This document shows positions 25,043 through 34,160 of a DNA stretch of 64,000 bases, piece after piece (positions within the stretch are counted from its first letter, which is position 1; each line of letters begins with the position of its first letter). Below the pieces are notes generated by a model. That model was not told where the DNA came from and searched no databases. It worked only from the letters and a program-made list of their open reading frames with translations. A program made the translations under genes and the position numbers. The DNA comes from Pseudomonadota bacterium (lineage in GTDB: Bacteria > Pseudomonadota > Gammaproteobacteria > Burkholderiales > Burkholderiaceae_C). The stretch lies in assembly GCA_021847345.1 (NCBI GenBank), contig JAJZTW010000004.1:1-64000 (forward strand), read 5' to 3'.

Positions 25043-26452
25043 TCAATTCACCTGGTAGACGCCGCCCTTGCCATTGACACCCCCGTACTTGGCGCTGCCG
25101 TACAGATAGCCGTTGGGCCCGGCGACCAGCGCGCCCTGGGCAGCGCCCAGGCCTGCTGCGCCGCCGAAGGAATACAGCACCTGTGGCGCGGCCGGTGCGG
25201 ACAGGGGCAGGCGCACCAGCGTGCCGGAGCCGTTGGCCCCGCCGGTCTGGGTCGTCAGGTACAGGTTGCCGTCACTGCCCTGGTAGGGGCGGGACACCGG
25301 ATTGCCGCCGTCGCTGCCGCCGGCGAAGCTGTACAGCGTGCTCAGTGCGCCGGCGGTGGTGAGCCTGAACACGGTGCCCTGGTTGGCGCTGCCGCCGTCG
25401 TACGTGGTCCCGTACAGGTTTCCGTCCGACGCCTGCAGCAGGCCCGCCGCGGGGTGGCTTCCGTTGGCGCCGCTGAAACTGGCGACCACGCTGTACGAGC
25501 CGGTGGCCGGGTCGAACCTGAACACTCCGCCATCGTTGTCGGCACCTCCCAGCCGGGCGCAACCATAGATCGCACCGTCGCTGGCCCGCAGCAGCGTGCC
25601 CAGCGGGCCGACGAGGTCACCGGCCCCGGTGCCGAACACGTGCAGCAGGCGCAGCGCGCCAGCCGCGGTGACCATGTACAACGCTCCCTCCGCCTGCGTC
25701 GACTCTCCCGACGAGACGATGTAGAGATTGCCGTTCGCGTCGGGCAGCACGCCTTGCGGATCCGCGGCCTGGGATCCCCCGGGCACGTTGAGCAACACCG
25801 TCTCGACACCGCCGGGCGTGAGCTTGTAGATCACCCCGGCGTCGTACAGGCCGTTGGAACTGGTGCTGCCGTACAGATTTCCGTCGCTGCCCAGCGTGGG
25901 CGCTGCCAGCGGAGCGCCGCCGTCGCCCTGGCCACCGCGAAACGAGTACAGCACGGTCTGCGTCCCGTCCGCCCTCAGGCGAACCACGGCACCGAAGCCG
26001 AAGGTGCCTCCCGCGGTGGTCGCCGCGTACAGAGTGCCGTCGGGGGCTACCGCGAGGCCGGGTGCCGGGACTGCGCCCGCTCCCGGGGCGTCACCGAAGG
26101 CATGGAGCACGCTGAGCGTGCCCGCAGTGCACAGCACCGAGACGTTGCTGACGTCCGAGCGGGCGATTCCGCTGCCGCCACTCACGCTGCAGTACTGGGC
26201 CGGCGGTTGCGTGCCGACGCTGACCGAGTAGGGCGCTCCGGAGGGAACACGCGCCGCGAACCGGAAGCTTCCCGGTTGCTGCAACGTGACGCGATCCGCC
26301 GCGTTATTGAGTAACTGAAGCGTGCCGGAAAATCCGCTTGCACTGCCACCGACCGAATATTGCGCGCCAGCTCCGCCGCCGCCGCAAGCGGCCAGGCTGG
26401 CGCAGGCGGCCGGGACCAACGCCAGGCTGATCCATCTCCGATAACCCTGCAT
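25043..26452 (-). CDS. lipoprotein: N-terminal Cys-pair module plus GloVer repeats
   Basis: This 469-residue paralogue of the preceding protein has a signal peptide MQGYRRWISLALVPAACASL with lipobox LAAC followed by GGGGAG, one module (YSVGGSASGFSGTLQLLNNA to VSNVSVLCT, with cysteines in QYC and VLC) and about eight GloVer repeats such as NLYGTTYDGGSANQGTVFRL. ATG 26452 is chosen because the signal peptide begins there; the frame extends upstream to 26554 without protein-like features. It is the first gene of the minus-strand trio, so the trio's promoter should lie in 26453-26697. No catalytic motif is seen. Confidence 0.82.
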   Translation of the reverse strand: MQGYRRWISLALVPAACASLAACGGGGAGAQYSVGGSASGFSGTLQLLNNAADRVTLQQPGSFRFAARVPSGAPYSVSVGTQPPAQYCSVSGGSGIARSDVSNVSVLCTAGTLSVLHAFGDAPGAGAVPAPGLAVAPDGTLYAATTAGGTFGFGAVVRLRADGTQTVLYSFRGGQGDGGAPLAAPTLGSDGNLYGSTSSNGLYDAGVIYKLTPGGVETVLLNVPGGSQAADPQGVLPDANGNLYIVSSGESTQAEGALYMVTAAGALRLLHVFGTGAGDLVGPLGTLLRASDGAIYGCARLGGADNDGGVFRFDPATGSYSVVASFSGANGSHPAAGLLQASDGNLYGTTYDGGSANQGTVFRLTTAGALSTLYSFAGGSDGGNPVSRPYQGSDGNLYLTTQTGGANGSGTLVRLPLSAPAAPQVLYSFGGAAGLGAAQGALVAGPNGYLYGSAKYGGVNGKGGVYQVN

Positions 26453-26601
26453 GTCATGATCCCCAAGTGTCGGCGCGAGCCGAATATCGGCCGAAATGCC
26501 GATGGCAAACGTCGAGCTCGGGAGAATCAGACGAGAAAAGCCGCCTGCGGGCAAGCCACGGCCGGCTTTCTAATCATGGTTTGGCGGGGATTTGATGTCG
26601 C

Positions 26602-26616
26602 ACTGGTATCGCCAGT
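26602..26616. promoter_or_regulatory. inverted repeat in the spacer upstream of the GloVer operon
   Basis: ACTGG-TATCG-CCAGT is a perfect 5+5 bp inverted repeat in the 245-base spacer between the qmcA-like stop codon and the first GloVer gene. The spacer is less GC-rich than its surroundings (for example TGCAAAATGGTTTTTCC at about 26627-26643) and must carry the promoter of the minus-strand trio. An operator role is possible but rests only on symmetry and position. Confidence 0.25.
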
Positions 26617-26697
26617 CCTGCCCGCTGCAAAATGGTTTTTCCGCAGACCGTCGCGCTGCGCAGGTCATGCGCTGTGGCGGCTCCTGCGCGGGCGCTG

Positions 26698-27615
26698 TCA
26701 GGTCCGTGGGCCGGTGGGCGCCTTCCACACCGCCATCGCCGACGCGATCAGCGCGGCGGCCTGGCTCATGTCACCGGGAACGACCAGCGTGGTGCTGGTC
26801 TTGGCCAGGCGGCCGTAGGCGTCGAGCGCCTGTTGCGCGACCTTGAGCTGCACCGCGTCGCTGCCTCCGGGCTTGCCGATGGCCTCGGCCACCAGCTCGA
26901 TCGCGTGCGCGGTGGCAGCGGCCACCGCCTCGATGGCCGAAGCCTCTCCCTGCGCGCGGTTGATCGCGGCCTGGCGTTCACCCTCGGAGCGCTCGATCGC
27001 CGCCTGGCGCTCACCCTCGGCCTGGTTGATCTGCTGCTGGCGCGTGCCTTCGGAGGTCGCGATCACCGCGCGCTTCTCGCGCTCGGCGGTGATCTGGCGC
27101 TGCATGGCGTGCAGGATCTCGGCGGGCGGGGTCAGGTCCTTGATCTCGTAGCGCAGCACCTTCACGCCCCAGTTGGTGGCCGCCTCGTCGAGCGCCGAGA
27201 CCACGCTGTGGTTGATGAAATCGCGCTCCTCGAAGGTCTTGTCGAGTTCGAGCCGGCCGATCACCGAGCGCAGCGTGGTCTGCGCGAGTTGCGAGATGGC
27301 CACCACGTAGTTCGACGAGCCGTAGCTGGCGCGCATGGCGTCGGTGACCTGGAAGTACAGGATGCCGTCGACCGTCAGCTGGGTGTTGTCGCGCGTGATG
27401 CACACCTGGCTGGCGATGTCCATCGGCACCTCCTTGAGCATGTGGCGATACGCCACGCGCTCGATGAAGGGCACGATCAGGTTCAGGCCCGGGGCCAGGG
27501 TGCGGTCGTACCTGCCCAGGCGCTCGACCACCCAGGCATGCTGCTGCGGCACGACCTTGACCGCCCGCGACACCACGAGCACCGCGATCACGGCGAGGAC
27601 GAGGACGAATTCCAT
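26698..27615 (-). CDS. qmcA: SPFH/Band 7 membrane protein (QmcA/stomatin-like)
   Basis: This 305-residue protein has one N-terminal membrane helix (MEFVLVLAVIAVLVVSRAVKV) and a prohibitin-homology domain with VPQQHAWVVERLGRYDRTLAPGLNLIVPF and the coiled-coil region rich in ERxAAIxxAEGE repeats. Stomatin-like proteins form large membrane-associated oligomers that organise microdomains or modulate proteases such as FtsH. It follows the NfeD-type gene at 36 bases on the same strand, the standard NfeD-SPFH pair. The symbol is by family resemblance. It has no evident functional link to the flanking repeat proteins. Confidence 0.9.
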   Translation of the reverse strand: MEFVLVLAVIAVLVVSRAVKVVPQQHAWVVERLGRYDRTLAPGLNLIVPFIERVAYRHMLKEVPMDIASQVCITRDNTQLTVDGILYFQVTDAMRASYGSSNYVVAISQLAQTTLRSVIGRLELDKTFEERDFINHSVVSALDEAATNWGVKVLRYEIKDLTPPAEILHAMQRQITAEREKRAVIATSEGTRQQQINQAEGERQAAIERSEGERQAAINRAQGEASAIEAVAAATAHAIELVAEAIGKPGGSDAVQLKVAQQALDAYGRLAKTSTTLVVPGDMSQAAALIASAMAVWKAPTGPRT

Positions 27616-27651
27616 GGGGGGTCTCCAGGAGGCTGCGGGAAGGAAGCGGAT

Positions 27652-28104
27652 TCACTGTCCGCCACCGCGGGGCGGCGTTTCGTGTTCGGCATCGAGCACC
27701 AGGGTATTGCCATCGAGCGCGGCGATGCGAAAACGCCCGGCAACCGGCTGTCCGCGCCCGAGGCGGGCCTGCCATTCGGCGCCGCGCCAGCGCACCGTGG
27801 ACTGGCCCGCCTGGTCCCAGGCCTCGACGTCGACCAGCGATCCGATGTCCAGGTTGACATCTCGGTTGGCTTGCGGCGGGCGCGGCTTGCTGCGCTTGCG
27901 CACCTGGTACAGCACGGCCACCGAGCCGGCGCCGACCAGCGCGGCCAGCGCCCACTGCAGCTGCGGGCCCAGGCCCACGTGCGCGGCCAGCGCGCCGGCG
28001 GCGGCGCCCAGCGCGAGCATCAGCAGGTAAAAGCTGCCGCTGCCCAGCTCGAGGGCGACCAGTACGGCGGCGGTGATCCACCATTGCAGCGGGGGGCTTG
28101 GCAT
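27652..28104 (-). CDS. NfeD family membrane protein
   Basis: This short NfeD-type protein of 150 residues has about three N-terminal membrane segments (QWWITAAVLVALELGSGSF, LLMLALGAAAGALAAH, LQWALAALVGAGSVAVLY) and a C-terminal OB-fold domain with GSLVDVEAW, TVRWRGAEWQARL and GNTLVLDAE. Such proteins pair with SPFH partners in membrane microdomains, and the next gene encodes that partner. It lacks the long protease domain of full-length NfeD. It is divergent from the decarboxylase gene. Confidence 0.9.
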   Translation of the reverse strand: MPSPPLQWWITAAVLVALELGSGSFYLLMLALGAAAGALAAHVGLGPQLQWALAALVGAGSVAVLYQVRKRSKPRPPQANRDVNLDIGSLVDVEAWDQAGQSTVRWRGAEWQARLGRGQPVAGRFRIAALDGNTLVLDAEHETPPRGGGQ

Positions 28105-28239
28105 GGCGACTGCGGCGGGTTGATCTGTTGCGGATCATACGGGCGTGTCGCCGGGCTGCGCCATGCGCGGGCATGTGCTCTACACTTGCCCGCGCAACTC
28201 CGGGGCGGGCTCGGAATTGCCGTCCGGACCCCTTTCGCC

Positions 28240-30516
28240 ATGCGTTTTTGCTTTCCGATCGTCATCATCGACGAGGATTTCCGCTCCGAGAACAACTCGG
28301 GCCTGGGTATTCGCGCGCTGGCCGCGGCCATCGAGGCCGAGGGCAGCGAGGTGCTGGGGGTCACCAGTTTCGGCGACCTCGCCAGCTTCGCCCAGCAGCA
28401 GTCGCGCGCCAGCGCGTTCATCCTGTCCATCGACGACGAGGAGTTCGCCGCCGCGCTGCCGGGCGAGGAAGCGCCGGTGGTCAAGACCCTGAGGCAGTTC
28501 ATCGGCGAGATCCGCTTTCGCAACGCCGAGATCCCGATCTACCTGTACGGCGAGACACGCACGTCGCGCCACATCCCGAACGACATCCTGCGCGAACTCC
28601 ACGGCTTCATCCACATGTTCGAGGACACGCCGGAGTTCGTCGCCCGCCACATCATCCGCGAGGCCAAGTCCTACCTGGACTCGCTGGCGCCGCCGTTCTT
28701 TCGCGCCCTGGTCGGCTACGCGGCCGACGGCTCCTATTCGTGGCATTGCCCGGGGCACTCCGGCGGCGTCGCCTTCCTGAAAAGCCCGGTCGGTCAGATG
28801 TTTCACCAGTTCTTCGGCGAGAACCTGCTGCGCGCCGACGTCTGCAACGCTGTCGACGAACTCGGCCAGCTGCTCGATCACACCGGTCCGGTGGCGGCCT
28901 CCGAGCGCAACGCGGCGCGCATCTTCCACGCCGACCACCTGTTCTTCGTCACCAACGGCACGTCGACCTCGAACAAGATGGTGTGGCATTCGACCGTCGC
29001 GCCGGGCGACGTGGTGGTGGTCGACCGCAACTGCCACAAGAGCGTGCTGCACGCCATCATCATGACCGGCGCGCTGCCGGTGTTCCTCACGCCCACGCGC
29101 AACCACTACGGCATCATCGGGCCGATCGCGCGCGAGGAATTCCAGCGCGAGAACATCGAGCGCAAGATTGCCGCCAACCCGCTGACCGCGCACCTGGCCG
29201 GCAAGGTCAAGCCGCGCGTGCTGACCATCACGCAATCGACCTACGACGGCGTGCTGTACAACGTCGACACCATCAAGCAGATGCTCGACGGCTACATCGA
29301 CACCCTGCATTTCGACGAGGCCTGGCTGCCGCACGCGACCTTCCACCCGTTCTACGCCGGCATGCACGCCATCGGGGAAGGGCGAGCGCGCACCCGCGAG
29401 TCGATGGTGTTCTCCACGCAGTCCACGCACAAGCTGCTGGCCGGGCTGAGCCAGGCCTCGCAGATCCTGGTGCAGGATTCCGAGACCCGAAGCCTCGACC
29501 GGCCCCGCTTCAACGAGGCCTACCTGATGCATTCCTCGACCTCGCCGCAGTACGCGATCATCGCGTCCTGCGACGTCGCCGCGGCGATGATGGAGCCGCC
29601 CGGCGGTACCGCGCTGGTCGAGGAGAGCATCGTCGAAGCGCTGAACTTCCGCCGCGCGATGCACAAGGTGGCCGAGGAGTTCGGGCACGACTGGTGGTTC
29701 CGTGTCTGGGGGCCCGAGCAGGAACTGGCGCCCGAGGGTATCGGCGCGCGCGAGGACTGGATGCTCGGCAGCCAGCATGACTGGCACGGCTTCGGCGAGC
29801 TCGCACCGGGGTTCAACATGCTCGACCCGATCAAGGCCACCGTGATCACGCCGGGGCTGGACCTGCACGGCAACTTCGCCGAGAGCGGAATTCCTGCCGC
29901 GGTGGTCACCAAGTACCTGGCCGAGCATGGGGTGATCGTCGAGAAGACCGGGCTCTACAGCTTTTTCATCATGTTCACCATCGGCATCACCAAGGGCCGC
30001 TGGAACACCCTGCTGACCGCGCTGCAGCAGTTCAAGGACGACTACGACCGCAACCAGCCGCTGTGGCGCATCCTGCCGGAGTTCGTCGCGCAGCATCCGA
30101 TGTACGAGCGCGTCGGGCTGCGCGACCTGTGCCAGCGCATCCACACCGCCTATCAGGGCAACGACGTGGCGCGCCTGACCACCGAGATGTACCTGTCGAG
30201 CCTGCAGCCAGCGATGACCCCGACCGAGGCCTACGCGCGAATGGCGCACCGCGACATCGAGCGCGTCGGCATCGACGACCTCGAGGGCCGCATCACCACC
30301 TCGCTGCTGACGCCGTACCCCCCGGGCATCCCGCTGCTGATCCCGGGCGAGAGATTCAACGCCAAGATCGTTCGCTACCTGCAGTTCGCGCGCGAGTTCA
30401 ATCGCCTGTTCCCGGGCTTCGCCACCGATATCCACGGCCTGGTCGAGGAGGAGGGCGACGACGGGCGCAAGCGCTACTGCATCGATTGCGTCCGCGGCGA
30501 ACCATCGCGGCGCTGA
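28240..30516 (+). CDS. Orn/Lys/Arg decarboxylase (fold type I, PLP-dependent)
   Basis: This 758-residue enzyme has an N-terminal wing (receiver-like) domain (about 1-135), the PLP-binding core with WHCPGHSGGVAFLKSPVG, FVTNGTSTSNKMV, FDEAWLPHATFHPFY and the Schiff-base lysine in TQSTHKLLAGLSQ (about residue 397), and the C-terminal domain with LLTPYPPGIPLLIPGE. This is the architecture of the large decarboxylases LdcC/CadA, AdiA and SpeC/SpeF, which make cadaverine, agmatine or putrescine. Substrate choice cannot be read from motifs alone. No antiporter gene is adjacent, which argues against a classic acid-resistance operon. It appears to be a single-gene unit with a TACACT box upstream. Confidence 0.93.
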   Translation: MRFCFPIVIIDEDFRSENNSGLGIRALAAAIEAEGSEVLGVTSFGDLASFAQQQSRASAFILSIDDEEFAAALPGEEAPVVKTLRQFIGEIRFRNAEIPIYLYGETRTSRHIPNDILRELHGFIHMFEDTPEFVARHIIREAKSYLDSLAPPFFRALVGYAADGSYSWHCPGHSGGVAFLKSPVGQMFHQFFGENLLRADVCNAVDELGQLLDHTGPVAASERNAARIFHADHLFFVTNGTSTSNKMVWHSTVAPGDVVVVDRNCHKSVLHAIIMTGALPVFLTPTRNHYGIIGPIAREEFQRENIERKIAANPLTAHLAGKVKPRVLTITQSTYDGVLYNVDTIKQMLDGYIDTLHFDEAWLPHATFHPFYAGMHAIGEGRARTRESMVFSTQSTHKLLAGLSQASQILVQDSETRSLDRPRFNEAYLMHSSTSPQYAIIASCDVAAAMMEPPGGTALVEESIVEALNFRRAMHKVAEEFGHDWWFRVWGPEQELAPEGIGAREDWMLGSQHDWHGFGELAPGFNMLDPIKATVITPGLDLHGNFAESGIPAAVVTKYLAEHGVIVEKTGLYSFFIMFTIGITKGRWNTLLTALQQFKDDYDRNQPLWRILPEFVAQHPMYERVGLRDLCQRIHTAYQGNDVARLTTEMYLSSLQPAMTPTEAYARMAHRDIERVGIDDLEGRITTSLLTPYPPGIPLLIPGERFNAKIVRYLQFAREFNRLFPGFATDIHGLVEEEGDDGRKRYCIDCVRGEPSRR

Positions 30517-30561
30517 AGGGTTTACGCAGGCCACGCGCAGCATGGCGTGATGGGAAACATA

Positions 30562-30632
30562 TTCGGATGTTGGTTCCGAAAACCTAGCAAAAAAGCCACC
30601 CAACCCCTGCCTATCATTCCCCCGAAGGTCGC
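30562..30632 (+). promoter_or_regulatory. promoter-like region of the first propeller lipoprotein gene
   Basis: An inverted repeat TTCGGA-N7-TCCGAA (30562-30580) is followed by an A-run and a TATCAT box at 30612-30617. The block CTATCATTCCCCCGAAGGTC is almost repeated upstream of the second propeller gene (32365-32382). Conservation between two paralogous genes in otherwise diverged flanks supports a shared promoter or 5' leader. The ribosome-binding site GAGGAGCAGGA sits directly before the start codons. Confidence 0.5.
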
Positions 30633-30745
30633 GCTGGAGGCGTGGCTCGATCGACGCATTCGCGGTGGTCGAGCCCCTCGCAAGCGCTGCGGCCGCCCAT
30701 GCGGCATTGCGTTCCCGACATGCCGGGACCGATCGAGGAGCAGGA

Positions 30746-31945
30746 ATGATGAGACCATGCATGGTGGGGCCGCGCCCGACGCGCTGGGTGCCAGGGGTGT
30801 TGCTGGCGCTTTCGCTGACAGCCTGCGGAGGAGGCCCGAGCGGCGGCGGCCCCACCGGCACCGGCTCCGCGGGCTCCACGGGCTCCACGGGCAGCAGCGG
30901 CGGCAGCGGCTCGTCGGTGACCGGCAACGCCAGCACGGGTAGCGTGAGCGGCGGTGCGACGCACTACGCCTACGTGACCAACCTGAATTCGGCACAGGTG
31001 ACCCAGTATCCTCTGGCGGCCGACGGAACGTTGTCGACGGGCAGCCAGCCGCCGGTGGCCACGGGCCCCGCACCCGCCGGCTTGGTCCTCGACCCGACCG
31101 GACCCTTCGCCTACGTGGCGAATCTTCATGGCGCCAGTGTCTCGCAATACACCATCCAGAGCGGCGGCGCGCTCGTGCCCATGAGCCCGGCCTCGGTGCC
31201 TGCGAGTGCGTCTCCCGGCGCGTTGGCGACCGATGCCAGCGGAAGGTTCCTGTACGTGCTGAACAATTCAGCCGGCAGCGTCTCCCAGTACACCATCGGA
31301 AACTACGGGGCTCTCACCCCGATGTCCCCGCCGACGGTGGCGACCGGTGCAGGCCCTTCGGCGATCGCCGACAGCGTGCAGACCGGCGCGATCTACGTGA
31401 CCAACCAGGGGAGCAATTCCGTGTCGGAGTACCAGCCCTCCGCGACCGGGGCTCTGAGCCCGATGCCTACCGCGTCCATGCCCACCGGGGCCTCTCCCGA
31501 GGGCATTGCGGTGGACCCCAAGGGGCCCTATGTGTATGTCACGAATAGCGCTGACAACACCGTTTCGCAATACGTGGCCGACGCCGCGGGCGCGCTGAGT
31601 CCGTCGCCCGCAGCGCCGGTGGCCGCCGGCCAGGCGCCCGCGGCCATCGTCGTCGACCCCAGCGGGCACTATGTGTACGTGGCCAATACCGTGGGCATGA
31701 CGATTTCCGCCTACACCATCGGCAGTTCGGGGGCCTTGACGCCGATGGCCACGCCGACGCCGGTACCCACGGGCACGTCGCCGCAGGGCATGGCCTTCGG
31801 GCCGGCAGGCACGGTGCTGTACGTGGCCAACGTCGGCTCGAACAGCGTGTCCGAGTACGCGATCGGCAGCCAGGGACAACTCAGCGCGCTGGGCACCATG
31901 GCGCTCGGCGCGGGGAGCGGTCCGATGAGCATCGCGCTGCGCTGA
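30746..31945 (+). CDS. seven-repeat YVTN-type beta-propeller lipoprotein
   Basis: This 399-residue lipoprotein starts MMRPCMVGPRPTRWVPG and has lipobox LTAC followed by GGGPSGGG and a 35-residue Gly/Ser/Thr linker. Seven repeats of about 48 residues follow, each with an xxPxGIAVDPxGxYVYVANxxxNTVSQYxIxxxGAL consensus, as counted from the strands HYAYV, FAYVA, FLYVL, IYVTN, YVYVT, YVYVA and LYVAN. Seven repeats fit a closed seven-bladed propeller of the lactonase/YVTN superfamily. It lacks the Cys-pair module of its two neighbours. Lactonase activity is not supported by any visible residue pattern. ATG 30746 or 30749 may be used. Confidence 0.83.
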   Translation: MMRPCMVGPRPTRWVPGVLLALSLTACGGGPSGGGPTGTGSAGSTGSTGSSGGSGSSVTGNASTGSVSGGATHYAYVTNLNSAQVTQYPLAADGTLSTGSQPPVATGPAPAGLVLDPTGPFAYVANLHGASVSQYTIQSGGALVPMSPASVPASASPGALATDASGRFLYVLNNSAGSVSQYTIGNYGALTPMSPPTVATGAGPSAIADSVQTGAIYVTNQGSNSVSEYQPSATGALSPMPTASMPTGASPEGIAVDPKGPYVYVTNSADNTVSQYVADAAGALSPSPAAPVAAGQAPAAIVVDPSGHYVYVANTVGMTISAYTIGSSGALTPMATPTPVPTGTSPQGMAFGPAGTVLYVANVGSNSVSEYAIGSQGQLSALGTMALGAGSGPMSIALR

Positions 31946-32500
31946 GCCGGCGCGGCTCGCGCCGCGCGCGGCGCAGGCACCGCAGCCTGGGCCCTCGCCG
32001 CGGGCCAGCGGGCGGACCCGCGCCTTCGCTGCCGGGGCGGCTCCCGCCGGCAGTCGCCCGGCTCATTCGCTGAGCTCGATTCAACGCAAGGATCGCGGGT
32101 CAGTCGAATCCGTCGCGCGATTTCAATCACCAGTTTCCAGGTTTTTCCAAATATTCCGGGCTCGGTCGGTGGGAAAGGCGATCCCGGGGTCTGTGTTTAT
32201 TGCAACGATTCATCGCATGGCGAGGCCGCTGGACGCGGTGAGCTGCGTTCCGAATTGCTTCTCGCGATTCCTGGTGCGGGTATCGAGATATTTTTCAGGA
32301 TGTTATTTGAACGATACCCTGGTGTTTTTAAGAAAAATCCAGGAAAAATACCCCTGGCAAATGCCTATCATCCCTCAAGGTCGCACGGGATACGGGCTCG
32401 ATATTCGCATTCGCGATTTTCCGAGCACGTCGCGGGCGGTTTGCAAGCCGAACAGGTCAGGCACCCGCATGGGGAGCCCTCGACCAACCAGGGAGAGAGG
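31946..32500. other. 555-base gene-free spacer with an AT-rich half
   Basis: No credible gene is present. The first 130 bases are very GC-rich with short self-complementary runs but no terminator-type T-run. From about 32080 to 32370 the base composition drops clearly, with runs such as TATTTTTCAGGATGTTATTTG and GTTTTTAAGAAAAATCC, and it contains the promoter-like region of the next gene. A 111-codon reading frame from 32169 has no ribosome-binding site and no protein-like features and is not called. Confidence 0.6.
32318..32384 (+). promoter_or_regulatory. promoter-like region of the second propeller lipoprotein gene
   Basis: A nested hairpin CCTGG-TG-TTTTT-AAG-AAAAA-T-CCAGG (32318-32343) precedes a TATCAT box at 32366-32371 and the sequence CTATCATCCCTCAAGGTCGC, which matches the region before the first propeller gene. 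The hairpin would lie at or just upstream of the expected -35 position and could be a regulator site. The assignment as a promoter is inferred from the shared block. Confidence 0.45.
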
Positions 32501-34090
32501 ATGATGGGACGATGCATGAGCGTGCCGCGACTGACGCGGTGGTTGCCGGGTCTGCTGCTGGCGCTTTCGCTGGCGGCCTGCGGGGGCGGGTCGTCGGGCA
32601 GGAGCTATTCGATCGGCGGCACGCTCAGCGGGCTGGCCGCGTCGAAGCAGCTGACGCTGCTGAACAACGGAAGCGATTCGCTGACCCTGTCGGCCAACGG
32701 TGCCTTCACGTTTGCCAGCAAGATTCCACGTCGCAGTTCGTACAACGTGTCGGTGGGAAGCCGACCGCCCGGGCAGTTCTGCAGCATCGTCAACGGCAGC
32801 GGCTTCGGGGTCGTGAGCAACGTCAACAACGTCCAGGTGCGCTGCGTCGCCACCGTGAGCATCGGTGGCACGCTCAGCGGCCTGACGAGCGGTCAGAAGG
32901 TCACGCTGCTGGATAACGGCGGCAATCAGCTGACCCTGACGGCCAACGGGAACTTCCTGTTCCCGTCCACGGTGCCCGCCGGCAGCAGCTACACCATCTC
33001 GGTGGCCAGCCAGCCTGGCGGGCAGACCTGCACCGTGGCGCAGGGCACGGGCTACGGCATCACGAGCAATGTCACGAGCGTGGCGGTGAACTGCGCGGCC
33101 GCGCACTACGCCTACGTGAGCAATCTCAATGCCCAGAACGTCACACAGTACCTGGTCGGCAGCGGCGGGGCGTTGTCGCCCACGACCCAGGCGCCGGTTC
33201 CTACCGGAGTGTCGCCCGGGGCCGTCGTGCTCGACCCCACCGGGCCGTACGCGTATGTGCCCAACGTGGCTTCCGGCACCATCTCCCAGTATGACATCGG
33301 CAGCGGCGGTGCGCTCACACCGATGGCGGTGTCTGCTGTCTCGGCCGGCCACGCGCCAGGTTGGATGGCCATCGATCCCGCCGGCAACTATGCGTATGTG
33401 CTCGACGCAAGCTCCGCGAGCGTGCTGCAGTACGCGATCGGCAGCAGCGGCGAGCTCAGCCCGACTGTCGCCGCGCCGGTTCCTGCAGGCAGCACCCCGC
33501 AGAGCATCGTGGTCGACGGGGCGGCTGCTGCCGTCTATGTGGCGAACACGGGGGGGAATTCGATCTCCCAGTACACCATCGGGACTGCGGGGGCACTCAC
33601 GCCGATGGCAACCGCGACGGTCGCCGCCGGCACGTCTCCCGCGGCGATTGCCGTCGACCCGGCGGCGCCCTACGTCTACGTGGCGAACAGTGGTGACAAC
33701 ACCATTTCGCAATACTCCGTGGGTGCCGGGGGCGCTCTGAGCGCGCTGCCCTCGGGCACGGTGGCGACGGGCAGGAATCCGGTGGCCATCGCCGTCGACC
33801 CGAGCGGCAGCTACGTCTACGTCGTCAACGTCAACGACAACACGATCTCCGGGTACAGCATCGGCAGCTCGGGCGCACTGACCGCCATCGGCACACCCAT
33901 CGCCACGGGCACGGGCCCCCAGAGCATCGCCTTCGGGCCGGGCGGCACGGACCTGTACGTGACCAACCTGCTGTCCGACAGCTTGTCCGAGTATGCGATC
34001 GGCAGCAACGGACAGCTCAGCCCGCTTGGCACGCCGGGCACGCTTTCCGTGACCACGGGAAGCGGTCCCCAGGGCATCGCGGTGCGCTGA
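32501..34090 (+). CDS. propeller lipoprotein with two N-terminal Cys-pair modules
   Basis: This 529-residue lipoprotein has lipobox LAAC followed by GGGSSG. Two consecutive modules of about 80 residues follow: module 1 about residues 36-118 (YSIGGTLSGLAASKQLTLLN to VQVRC) and module 2 about 119-200 (VSIGGTLSGLTSGQKVTLLD to VAVNC), each with exactly two cysteines. Seven YVTN-type repeats complete the protein (strands HYAYV, YAYVP, YAYVL, AVYVA, YVYVA, YVYVV, LYVTN). The ribosome-binding site GGGAGAGAGG immediately precedes ATG 32501, and ATG 32504 is an alternative. The duplicated module is unique among the six related proteins here. Location is probably the outer membrane or cell surface; function unknown. 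Confidence 0.84.
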   Translation: MMGRCMSVPRLTRWLPGLLLALSLAACGGGSSGRSYSIGGTLSGLAASKQLTLLNNGSDSLTLSANGAFTFASKIPRRSSYNVSVGSRPPGQFCSIVNGSGFGVVSNVNNVQVRCVATVSIGGTLSGLTSGQKVTLLDNGGNQLTLTANGNFLFPSTVPAGSSYTISVASQPGGQTCTVAQGTGYGITSNVTSVAVNCAAAHYAYVSNLNAQNVTQYLVGSGGALSPTTQAPVPTGVSPGAVVLDPTGPYAYVPNVASGTISQYDIGSGGALTPMAVSAVSAGHAPGWMAIDPAGNYAYVLDASSASVLQYAIGSSGELSPTVAAPVPAGSTPQSIVVDGAAAAVYVANTGGNSISQYTIGTAGALTPMATATVAAGTSPAAIAVDPAAPYVYVANSGDNTISQYSVGAGGALSALPSGTVATGRNPVAIAVDPSGSYVYVVNVNDNTISGYSIGSSGALTAIGTPIATGTGPQSIAFGPGGTDLYVTNLLSDSLSEYAIGSNGQLSPLGTPGTLSVTTGSGPQGIAVR

Positions 34091-34160
34091 TTCGCCGGCA
34101 TCCGGCGCGGCGGGGGACCCGCGACGCCGGATGCCTTGGCCCAACCCATTGGAGTGGGAT

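Noticed and set aside
32169-32504. 111-codon open frame in the spacer before the second propeller gene
   Set aside because: No ribosome-binding site, no recognisable motif, and it overlaps the promoter-like block and the start of the real gene.
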